The position numbers and the translations under genes are program-made. Below are positions 15,368 to 19,994 of a DNA stretch of 20,231 nucleotides, one piece after another. The number at the start of each line of letters is the position of its first letter. Within the stretch, counting starts at the first letter, position 1. Source of the stretch: a virus; the IMG/VR virus record IMGVR_UViG_3300021963_000824, positions 1 to 20,231 of that record; one strand, written 5' to 3'. The notes below the pieces were generated by a model. The model searched no databases and was not told where the DNA came from. It saw only the letters and a program-made list of their open reading frames with translations.

Positions 15368-15962
15368 ATTGTTCTTCCCATTTATTATGTTTGTGCATAT
15401 TACAGGGCGGGCATAGCCATTGAACATTTTTAATACTATGCAATCCACCCTTACTAACTGGCTTTATGTGGTCAAGGTGTTTACTTTCACTAATACTAGC
15501 ATTACAAATAACGCATTTATATTTTTGTACTTCCAGCATACTCTTTAATTCTTTTGCATTTATGGTGTTGTCTGAAATAGTTTTAAGCAATACTTTTCTT
15601 TTTCTAGATGCTTCTCTTTGTCTCAATTCCTTAAGTTCAATAGCTGTATTAGTACAAGATACGCAATTTCTTTTTTTATAAAGACCCTTTCCATCATACA
15701 GTAGGGATGATAGTATCTTATAACATATGCGACATTGTCTTTTATTATTTATGGCTTTAGCTAGACCGTGTAGTAGGTTTTTTGCAAATATGTATACTTC
15801 AATATCATAAAATCCTATATTATTTTTTAAGTATTTGTTTATGGTTTGAGATTTAATTTTGTTCTCAAATAAATAACCACTATCATATAGAAAGTTTCTT
15901 ACATTTCTATGCACGGCAGGATAAAGATATTGGGCTGGTGTCATTACGGTAGCTTTAGCCAT
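15360..15962 (-). CDS. HNH endonuclease, probable homing-type insertion
   Basis: 200 aa. The C-terminal HNH finger is clear: C150-x2-C153, the LDHI pair (D164, H165), N179, C184-x2-C187 and H190/H192. A second CxxC pair set lies at 77-80 and 100-103, probably another zinc site. The gene is visibly more AT-rich than its neighbours (for example 16 G/C in the 60 bases from 15541) and uses many AAA, ATA and TTA codons. It is joined to both neighbours by 8-nt overlaps of nearly the same sequence, ATGGCTAA and ATGCCTAA. HNH proteins next to terminase genes take part in cos packaging in HK97-type phages, so a packaging role is also possible. The base composition and junctions favour a mobile origin. 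Confidence 0.85.
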   Translation of the reverse strand: MAKATVMTPAQYLYPAVHRNVRNFLYDSGYLFENKIKSQTINKYLKNNIGFYDIEVYIFAKNLLHGLAKAINNKRQCRICYKILSSLLYDGKGLYKKRNCVSCTNTAIELKELRQREASRKRKVLLKTISDNTINAKELKSMLEVQKYKCVICNASISESKHLDHIKPVSKGGLHSIKNVQWLCPPCNMHKHNKWEEQYA

Positions 15963-16302
15963 TGTCTTTTGCCTTGTAATCACTTCTTTTATAATCAGTT
16001 GCTATGATACGCATTGTCTTCTGTTTGCTTAAGCCTATGTTCTGACCTAAGTTGAATATCTCGCTAGGCTGGATTGCTGTTGGTCGTAGGCTAGTAGGCT
16101 TGGTTGGGATGTCTTCTACATAGTATTGACCTTTGATAATTGCTGAGCGCATATCTGGATCTATGTTTTTGAGTGGTATATCTTTGACACCGGAGTTCTC
16201 ACTAGAGTTCTCTATTAAGCAGTAGAAGTCGTATAGCGCCTGTATAAAGCCGATTGGTAAGTCTTCGAAGCCTTCTGGTAAGTTGTTCATTTGGTTGTCC
16301 AT
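15955..16302 (-). CDS. First gene of the late operon, unknown function (115 aa)
   Basis: An acidic N-terminal half (MNNLPEGFEDLPIGFIQALY and NSSENSGVKDIPLKNIDPDM) is followed by a more basic end (LSKQKTMRIIATDYKRSDYK). NLGQNIGLSKQKTMRI has a helix-turn-helix flavour but is too short to call. It precedes terS and may be an accessory to packaging or regulation. No convincing Shine-Dalgarno precedes the first ATG; an in-frame ATG four codons in has GGA upstream and is an alternative start. Confidence 0.6.
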   Translation of the reverse strand: MDNQMNNLPEGFEDLPIGFIQALYDFYCLIENSSENSGVKDIPLKNIDPDMRSAIIKGQYYVEDIPTKPTSLRPTAIQPSEIFNLGQNIGLSKQKTMRIIATDYKRSDYKAKDNG

Positions 16303-16344
16303 TTGTTAGTTTATAGTTATATTATAACCTATTTACGAGTCGCA

Positions 16345-16377
16345 ACACAGAAACCCCGCATTGCTGCAGGGCTGTGT
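16345..16377 (-). promoter_or_regulatory. Leader hairpin upstream of the late operon
   Basis: ACACAG (16345-16350) pairs with CTGTGT (16372-16377). Inside it, CCC/GGG and GCA/TGC continue the stem with small bulges around a 4-nt loop (TTGC). It lies between the weak minus promoter and the first late gene, so it would be in the mRNA leader. No U-tract follows on either strand, so it is not an ordinary terminator. Confidence 0.5.
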
Positions 16378-16395
16378 GAATGAATTGGTAACTTC

Positions 16396-16425
16396 ACTAT
16401 AGCACATTATTATAATACAATGCAA
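16396..16425 (-). promoter_or_regulatory. Possible promoter for the late operon
   Basis: On the minus strand there is TTGCAT (16425-16420), 18 nt, then TATAGT (16401-16396). Each box is two mismatches or fewer from consensus. Transcription would start near 16389 and run through the leader hairpin. A second -10-like TATAAT (16326-16321) lies closer to the gene with no good -35. Confidence 0.4.
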
Positions 16426-16490
16426 TAGCTACCCTTACCCTTTATTAGCCTCCGGCCCCAGAGCTTCCTCGATCCTATTTGGTCTGGCTT

Positions 16491-16511
16491 CCCCTCCCTT
16501 GCTTCCCTCCC
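16491..16511 (-). other. G-quadruplex motif on the late-sense strand
   Basis: The minus strand reads GGGAGGG, AAGCAA, then GGGAGGGG: four runs of three or more G with loops of 1, 6 and 1 nt, which meets the classical quadruplex rule. It is part of a near-tandem duplication (GGGAGGGAAGC followed by GGGAGGGGAAGC). If late transcription starts at 16848, the motif would be present in the leader RNA. Confidence 0.6.
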
Positions 16512-16550
16512 TCCTAGCTATAAGCTTCTTAATGCAACTTATATGTTAGC

Positions 16551-16577
16551 CAGTCGGTCGGTCGCTTCGGTCGGCTG
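16551..16577 (+). other. Plus-strand-specific GU-rich hairpin
   Basis: As plus-strand RNA this 27-nt segment folds into an 11-bp stem with a 5-nt loop. The outer CAG/CUG is followed by CGGU/GUCG-type pairs with several G-U wobbles. On the minus strand the wobbles become A-C mismatches, so a hairpin is favoured only in plus-sense RNA. No gene on the plus strand is known to feed it; TTAATCTTAT follows, a weak U-tract. Confidence 0.35.
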
Positions 16578-16722
16578 TTAATCTTATCTACACATTGTTT
16601 TGATAGCTGTGTAGCAGTAACAGTCTGCTCCTTACTAAAACCCAATTCGTTCAGGTTGATTCAACGATACCACAGTTTTATTATATTTAGCAAGCCTTTT
16701 ATGCTACAGACTTTTTAACTAT

Positions 16723-16755
16723 AAAAAAACAACCCCAGTTAGGACTAGGGCTGTT
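16723..16755 (-). terminator. Rho-independent terminator, minus direction
   Basis: On the minus strand AACAGCCCTAGT (16755-16744) and ACTGGGGTTGTT (16739-16728) form a 12-bp stem with two G-U pairs and a CCTA loop. The T-run (16729-16723) continues from the stem's 3' end. In plus-sense RNA the two G-U pairs would be A-C mismatches, so the element is oriented. It lies about 95 nt downstream of the minus promoter start and 420 nt upstream of the first late gene. Confidence 0.75.
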
Positions 16756-16848
16756 TATTACCGCCGGAGGTACGCAGTCTGGTAAGGACTATTCTCTTGC
16801 CGGCTAGTACATGTAGGAATGCCTTACAGCGAACTGACTTTGTACTAT
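16723..16848 (-). ncRNA. Candidate structured small RNA or terminated late leader
   Basis: It is bounded by a good promoter and an oriented terminator, with no reading frame. Near the 5' end TAGTACA (16847-16841) and TGTACTA (16811-16805 area) can close a 7-bp stem around two small hairpins: CAG-UUCG-CUG, a UUCG tetraloop, and GUAAGG/CCUAC. Then GCCGG...CCGGC encloses UAGUC/GACUG, whose loop (CUUACCA) can pair with GGUAA immediately after the outer stem, giving a possible pseudoknot. No known RNA family is recognised. Either a free regulatory RNA or a leader that decides readthrough into the late genes, comparable in layout to lambda 6S RNA. Folding is by eye. Confidence 0.55.
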
Positions 16849-16854
16849 GCTACT

Positions 16855-16884
16855 AGTATATCATACCCGTTACGCTTTTGTCAA
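16855..16884 (-). promoter_or_regulatory. Strong sigma70 promoter for the structured RNA
   Basis: On the minus strand there is a perfect -35 TTGACA (16884-16879), 18 nt and -10 TATACT (16860-16855), with TGA just before the -10 (extended -10 type). The predicted start is near 16848. The octamer AAGCGTAA (minus strand of 16870-16877) lies in the spacer and recurs at both early promoters. An imperfect palindrome (GTCAATA ... TATTGTC, 16880-16897) overlaps the -35. Confidence 0.7.
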
Positions 16885-16908
16885 TACTTTTATTGTCTAC
16901 TAAAATGC

Positions 16909-16945
16909 CCGCAGGGGGTGAACAATCAATAGATCGAACCTGCGG
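16909..16945 (-). other. Hairpin whose loop is complementary to two early ribosome-binding sites
   Basis: CCGCAGG (16909-16915) and CCTGCGG (16939-16945) form a perfect 7-bp stem around a 23-nt loop. In minus-sense RNA the loop contains UUGUUCACCC. This is complementary over 10 nt to GGGTGAACAA in front of the 53-aa gene (17056-17065), and over 10 nt to GGTGAACAAT in front of the 84-aa gene (18020-18029). A minus transcript starting at the TATAAT at 16954-16959 would begin right at the stem. Alternatively it is a remnant of another early-gene leader. Confidence 0.4.
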
Positions 16946-16953
16946 ACAGAGCT

Positions 16954-16959
16954 ATTATA
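16954..16959 (-). promoter_or_regulatory. Possible -10 box upstream of the anti-RBS hairpin
   Basis: The minus strand has a perfect TATAAT, which would start transcription near 16947, at the 5' arm of the hairpin. No good -35 sits at 16-18 nt; the nearest TTGATT is 20 nt away. The region is AT-rich, so chance is likely enough that this is listed only as a possibility. Confidence 0.25.
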
Positions 16960-17011
16960 CTATATTAAAAGTGTACTAAAATCAACTATAAAAAATGTCT
17001 TATCAAAAGCC

Positions 17012-17040
17012 TTGACAAGCAATAAGCGTAAGCGTACAAT
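17012..17040 (+). promoter_or_regulatory. Early rightward promoter 1
   Basis: TTGACA (17012-17017), 17 nt and TACAAT (17035-17040). The -35 lies in the dyad CTTGACAAG. AAGCGTA occurs twice, at 17024 and 17030. Transcription should begin near 17047, giving a leader of about 20 nt with AAAGGGTG as ribosome-binding site. The module TTGACAAGC-N9-AAGCGTA is shared with the promoter at 17962-17990. Confidence 0.8.
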
Positions 17041-17066
17041 AGAGATATAAAGAAAGGGTGAACAAC

Positions 17067-17228
17067 ATGGGTGAGCAAACAACTAACATATCAAAGTTAA
17101 TATCGTGGTATAAGGCTGGATTGATATCCAAATATACCTTTGTAGATAAGCTGATTGACGCAATGGATGAAGCTGACTGCAAAGATAGCGTGGAGGCAAT
17201 TACTAATGGAAGAGTCGTTATATTCTGA
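17067..17228 (+). CDS. First early gene, 53-aa protein of unknown function
   Basis: The protein starts MGEQTTNISKLISWYKAGLI and continues SKYTFVDKLIDAMDEADCKD, then SVEAITNGRVVIF. It is amphipathic and helical with a hydrophobic end. The ATG follows GGGTGAACAAC and is the first start after the early promoter; its 3' end overlaps the nuclease gene by 23 nt, so translation is likely coupled. First-transcribed small phage proteins often act on host functions, but nothing here identifies a target. Confidence 0.7.
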   Translation: MGEQTTNISKLISWYKAGLISKYTFVDKLIDAMDEADCKDSVEAITNGRVVIF

Positions 17229-17952
17229 TAGTATCAAGCTAAAGTTTACACATAGTGGACATCGTTATCAAATAGATGCTGGTAGTGGTTGGAAGCCTGT
17301 GCAGGGCGTTACGACCATACTAGGCAAGGTAGTGGCTAAAGATGGTTTAGTGAATTGGGCTGCTAACCTAGCTGTGCAGGCTATGGTCGATGGTGCCACT
17401 CCAGACGAAGCCAAGAAAGCTCACATTAGAAAGAAAGACGCCGGTGCTGACGTTGGTTCAGAAGTTCATAACTACATTGAGAACTTTATAAAGACCGGCA
17501 AAGAGCTGAGCGTTACGCTAGAAGCTGAGCCGGCTGTGGAAGCCTTTCAAGAATGGCTAACGCAGCGTACCGTTAAGTTCTTACATAGTGAGATACCAGT
17601 CTACTCTAAGAAGTACGACTACTGCGGTACCTGCGACTTCGTGGCTGAGGTAGATGGCCGACGCTACATTGGCGATTGGAAGACTGCCGATCCAAAGAAA
17701 GAGTGGAAGAACAACAAGTACACCGGCAAGCTAACAGCCTACCCGGAGCATTTCATACAAGTTGCTGCTTACGATCAGGCGTTGTGTGAGATGGGTTACG
17801 ACTCGTTCGATGGACATATGATTGTCTACGTTACTAAGGGTGGAACACTACACACTTTTATAAACAAAGACGTCAATGCCAATAAAGGTGCTTGGCTTGG
17901 TGCATTGTTATTAAGCCGCCGGTTACAAACACTCGATAATTCAAGTTATTAA
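17206..17952 (+). CDS. PD-(D/E)XK nuclease, RecB/Cas4-type exonuclease
   Basis: 248 aa from the ATG at 17206. Motifs in order: GVTTILG (34-40), GSEVHNYIE (84-92) with His 88, HSEIPVY (127-133) with Glu 129, GTCDF with D144, GDWKT with D157 and K159 as the catalytic core, and FIQVAAYDQAL (183-193) with Q185 and Y189. This is the full RecB-family nuclease set as seen in Cas4 and phage exonucleases. It lacks the four cysteines of a Cas4 iron-sulfur cluster; the two cysteines at 140 and 143 are not enough. It probably takes part in DNA recombination or end-processing with the SSB-like protein downstream. GGAGG lies 9 nt before the ATG. A longer reading from 17155 lies in the preceding gene and is rejected. 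Confidence 0.85.
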   Translation: MEESLYSDSIKLKFTHSGHRYQIDAGSGWKPVQGVTTILGKVVAKDGLVNWAANLAVQAMVDGATPDEAKKAHIRKKDAGADVGSEVHNYIENFIKTGKELSVTLEAEPAVEAFQEWLTQRTVKFLHSEIPVYSKKYDYCGTCDFVAEVDGRRYIGDWKTADPKKEWKNNKYTGKLTAYPEHFIQVAAYDQALCEMGYDSFDGHMIVYVTKGGTLHTFINKDVNANKGAWLGALLLSRRLQTLDNSSY

Positions 17953-17961
17953 AAAAAAGAC

Positions 17962-17990
17962 TTGACAAGCTAATTATTTAAGCGTAACAT
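17962..17990 (+). promoter_or_regulatory. Early rightward promoter 2
   Basis: TTGACA (17962-17967), 17 nt and TAACAT (17985-17990). As in promoter 1, the -35 sits in CTTGACAAGC, and AAGCGTA starts at the same offset (18 nt after the first base of the -35). A TACAAT at 17997-18002 is closer to consensus as a -10 but is 29 nt from the -35. It lies in the 75-nt gap between the nuclease gene and the 84-aa gene. Confidence 0.65.
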
Positions 17991-18027
17991 CTAAAGTACA
18001 ATAATAAATTAATGAAAGAGGTGAACA

Positions 18028-18282
18028 ATGGATAAGATAGGATTTGACGATTGGATCAGCGACCAGGATGTAGAGTATGTTTTAGTGGCTAAGGTTAATG
18101 ACGAGGTTGCCTACCGGCGCATAACTTCAGACATTGGCAACATTGGCAAGGACTTGGAACACGCCGAAGAACAGGTTATGCAATTACTAGAGAGCCAATA
18201 CGTAGACGATAACTACGACTCAGAGCTTAAAGAAGAAAGGTTCTTAAACGAAGAGAGGTTTATAAGCAATGAGCGAGTATAA
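18028..18282 (+). CDS. Acidic early protein of unknown function (84 aa)
   Basis: The protein starts MDKIGFDDWISDQDVEYVLV and is strongly acidic, with a helical, Glu-rich second half (DLEHAEEQVMQLLESQYVDD, ending EERFLNEERFISNERV). The ATG follows AGAGGTGAACA, sharing GGTGAACAA with the first early gene. It is the first gene after promoter 2 and overlaps the SSB-like gene by 14 nt. A highly acidic small protein next to DNA-binding proteins could be a DNA mimic or an SSB partner, but that is unsupported speculation. No family recognised. Confidence 0.65.
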   Translation: MDKIGFDDWISDQDVEYVLVAKVNDEVAYRRITSDIGNIGKDLEHAEEQVMQLLESQYVDDNYDSELKEERFLNEERFISNERV

Positions 18283-18784
18283 GATAAGTAAAGTATCTGA
18301 CCAAGAACCTAAAAAGTACGATGGTCAGTACGGTACTACCTACTACATCAAAGTAATGCTCGATGGTCACGCTAAGCCGGTCGAGATCGGCAAGAAGTCG
18401 CCAGACGCTCTTAAAGCTGGTGATACAGTCTATGGAAGTATTACAGCTACCGAGTACCAGACTGATAAGTTTAAGGGTGAACAGAAACCTTTCGAGCAAG
18501 GCTCGTTTAATAAGGGCTTTAACAAGGTCGAAGACCCAGCCAAGCAAGATAGCATTATAAGACAATCTTCTATGAAGGCTTCTATTGACTTAGTAAGCAA
18601 TGGAAAGATTGACTTGGATGAGCTATACACTAGGGCTGACGACATTGTCGCTTGGGTCAAGAACCAGTTACTCGTGCTACCAGAGTCACTTAAAAAAGGT
18701 GAACCGCAAACAGACGAACCACCACTAACTGAGCCAGAGGAAGACTTTGATGAGGAGATTGACTTCGATGACATCAAGTTCTGA
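18269..18784 (+). CDS. SSB-like OB-fold protein with acidic C-terminal tail
   Basis: 171 aa. The N-terminal 60 residues have an OB-like run of beta strands (YKISKVSDQEPKKYDGQYGT, TYYIKVMLDGHAKPVEIG, GDTVYGSITATEY). A Lys/Gln/Gly-rich middle follows, then a helix, and the protein ends in an acidic tail (EEDFDEEIDFDDIKF). That tip recalls the DDDIPF end of bacterial SSB, which recruits partner proteins. Together with the RecB-type nuclease next door, a single-strand binding or recombination role is likely. The ATG has GAGAGG about 10 nt upstream. The fold is inferred by eye. Confidence 0.65.
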   Translation: MSEYKISKVSDQEPKKYDGQYGTTYYIKVMLDGHAKPVEIGKKSPDALKAGDTVYGSITATEYQTDKFKGEQKPFEQGSFNKGFNKVEDPAKQDSIIRQSSMKASIDLVSNGKIDLDELYTRADDIVAWVKNQLLVLPESLKKGEPQTDEPPLTEPEEDFDEEIDFDDIKF

Positions 18785-19130
18785 TATCTTCGCCGTACCA
18801 TCGACAATCGTAAAGGTTGAAACGATGAGTGATCGAACCCTCAAGTTGCGAGTCGATACGACACGTGAATTGCCAGCTGACGATGAAGCAAAGATTATGC
18901 ACCTAAGGGGAACTCAGGGCTGGTTCGTATACAGCGACAGAGAGGTCACAGAAAGCGATATACCAGAAGTTGGTATAGACCACGAGGTTAGTGAGAAAAG
19001 TCCGTCACAGCGCCTTAGAAACGTTGTGTGGCTACTCTGGGACAAGAACACCAGCAAGCAAAAGACTTTCGATATCTACTATCGTGAGGTTATGGATAAA
19101 ATAATAAACAAATTGAAGGAGGATTTATAA
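18768..19130 (+). CDS. Conserved phage protein of unknown function (120 aa)
   Basis: The order of strands STIVKVETMSDRTLKLRVDT, ELPADDEAKIMHLRGTQGWF, and a helical end with SPSQRLRNVVWLLWDKNTSK and FDIYYREVMDKIINKLKE matches a protein I have seen beside SSB or recombination genes in other phages, without a named function. The SPSQRLR-VLW part is the most typical. I chose the ATG at 18768, with GAGGAG upstream and a 17-nt overlap with the SSB-like gene. The ATG at 18825 (with AAAGG upstream) would remove the first beta strand; 18747 adds an unlikely Arg-rich start. Confidence 0.7.
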   Translation: MTSSSDIFAVPSTIVKVETMSDRTLKLRVDTTRELPADDEAKIMHLRGTQGWFVYSDREVTESDIPEVGIDHEVSEKSPSQRLRNVVWLLWDKNTSKQKTFDIYYREVMDKIINKLKEDL

Positions 19131-19369
19131 TGGCCGGTAATATAATTGGTGGAATCAAAGCAGGTAAAACAAACAAGAAACGTTATGGTAAGGACTTTTA
19201 CAAGTCAATCGGTGCTATGGGTGGATCTAAAAGCCGAGGTGGTGGATTCGCTAGTGATGTGGTTGGCGCAGACGGTCTAACCGGGCGTGAGCGATCAGTA
19301 ATTGTCGGCACTGCCGGCGGTATGATTAGCAAACGAGGTAAAGCAATTAAACTAAACCAAGGAGAATAA
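19130..19369 (+). CDS. Small basic Gly-rich protein, KGG-type
   Basis: 79 aa. It has GGIKAGKTNKKRYGKDFYKS, then SIGAMGGSKSRGGGFASDVV and VGTAGGMISKRGKAIK. The GxxGGxKxRGGGFA pattern and the overall composition resemble the KGG (stress-induced bacterial acidophilic repeat) proteins that are common in phages and may bind nucleic acids. The function is unproven. The ATG overlaps the previous stop (TAATG) and has GGAGG upstream. Confidence 0.6.
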   Translation: MAGNIIGGIKAGKTNKKRYGKDFYKSIGAMGGSKSRGGGFASDVVGADGLTGRERSVIVGTAGGMISKRGKAIKLNQGE

Positions 19370-19370
19370 A

Positions 19371-19703
19371 ATGGCAACATTTACACAAAAGAACACGGTT
19401 ATTGTACTAGCAATAGTAATAGTATTGGCTAACATAGGCTTCGCCCTGTATCAGAGCAATCAAATGCCTAAGCAGGTTAAGAAAAGCGTTGAAAGCTACT
19501 TTCAGGCACACAAGGCTGAGTTAAAAGGTGATAAGGGTATTCAGGGCGTTCCTGGCGAAACTGGTGCTGTCGGAGCTGCTGGAGCAGCAGGTCGTACTGG
19601 AGCAGTCGGAGCAAGTGGAGCAACTGGTAGTGCTGGAAAAGCTGGTCAAGATGGTATGAACGGTTGTACTTGGGTCGATGGTTACGGATGGTATTGTCCA
19701 TAA
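19371..19703 (+). CDS. Membrane-anchored collagen-like protein
   Basis: 110 aa. One membrane segment lies near the N-terminus (residues about 9-27, VIVLAIVIVLANIGFALY), then a short basic helical stalk. Sixteen Gly-X-Y triplets (53-98) include GDKGIQGVPGETG with one Pro. The end, CTWVDGYGWYCP, has two Cys that could close a small loop. It is likely a type II or signal-anchor protein with the collagen part outside the cell. It differs from the virion collagen-like protein, as it is in the early block and has an anchor. A role in the cell envelope or in excluding other phages is possible but only inferred. AAGGAG precedes the ATG. Confidence 0.75.
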   Translation: MATFTQKNTVIVLAIVIVLANIGFALYQSNQMPKQVKKSVESYFQAHKAELKGDKGIQGVPGETGAVGAAGAAGRTGAVGASGATGSAGKAGQDGMNGCTWVDGYGWYCP

Positions 19704-19725
19704 ATTAAACTAAAAGGAGGGTGAA

Positions 19726-19878
19726 GTGTATAAAATAATATGGGTAATAATATCAGTAACAGCAGTGCTGGTCTTACTATGGTTCTGCTGGTTGGTTTTT
19801 CAACTATCTGACTTGGTAGCGTGCAGTAATGTACCATTTGATGAGCTAACAGCACACTGTGTCGAGGTAATAAAATGA
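19726..19878 (+). CDS. Membrane microprotein, 50 aa, GTG start
   Basis: The GTG has GGAGG 5 nt upstream. The protein starts MYKIIWVIISVTAVLVLLWF and has one hydrophobic membrane helix (about 5-27, Trp/Cys-rich), followed by a short polar tail with two Cys (ACSNVPFDELTAHCVEVIK). The stop overlaps the next ATG (ATGA). A small membrane protein right after an anchored collagen-like protein could be its partner, or act on the envelope (for example holin-like or exclusion). None of that is shown. Confidence 0.65.
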   Translation: MYKIIWVIISVTAVLVLLWFCWLVFQLSDLVACSNVPFDELTAHCVEVIK

Positions 19879-19994
19879 AGGATTTAGAAAAAAAAGTAAT
19901 CAAGCTCTACAAGAAAAGAGCTAAGGCTCACAAGGTTCTCTTGGAAGTAGATATAGAACTAGACGACCTGATTAAGGTATTGGCAGGGCTATGA
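19875..19994 (+). CDS. Tiny charged helical protein, 39 aa
   Basis: MKDLEKKVIKLYKKRAKAHK is followed by VLLEVDIELDDLIKVLAGL: a Lys-rich helix then an acidic leucine-rich one, probably a helical hairpin or coiled coil. The ATG follows GAGGT with 6 nt spacing. Both ends are joined to neighbours by ATGA overlaps, which is the main support for its being a gene. Confidence 0.65.
   Translation: MKDLEKKVIKLYKKRAKAHKVLLEVDIELDDLIKVLAGL

Larger units (their letters stand above)
16303..17066. other. Gene-free divergent control region
   Basis: 764 nt between the leftward late block and the rightward early block, with no reading frame I can support. It contains, left to right: a weak minus promoter and leader hairpin, a G-quadruplex motif, a plus-strand GU-rich hairpin, a minus-strand terminator, a foldable minus-strand RNA with its promoter, a second hairpin carrying an anti-RBS loop, and the early promoter. 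Each is listed separately. The stretches 16578-16722 and 16960-17010 show nothing else clear beyond AT-rich sequence. Confidence 0.8.

Noticed and set aside
15368-15448. Longer start for terS inside the HNH gene
   Set aside because: The extra residues are out of frame with the HNH C-terminus and look random. MPKIGRPTVMTE is the natural family start.
16931-16940. GGTTCGATC on the minus strand, like a tRNA T-loop or an attP tRNA end
   Set aside because: No T-stem or acceptor complement surrounds it and no other tRNA arms are found. The bases are explained as part of the 7-bp hairpin.
17155-17205. Longer start for the nuclease gene
   Set aside because: The extra residues are a shifted reading of the 53-aa gene, while the ATG at 17206 has GGAGG at good distance.
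17206-17952. Cas4 and a CRISPR locus
   Set aside because: The nuclease has RecB-type motifs but not the four-cysteine iron-sulfur site. No repeat-spacer array or other cas gene is present.
18260-18807. Minus-strand frames opposite the SSB-like gene
   Set aside because: Shadows of the plus-strand gene with no ribosome-binding site. The Ser-rich composition comes from the antisense of the acidic tail.
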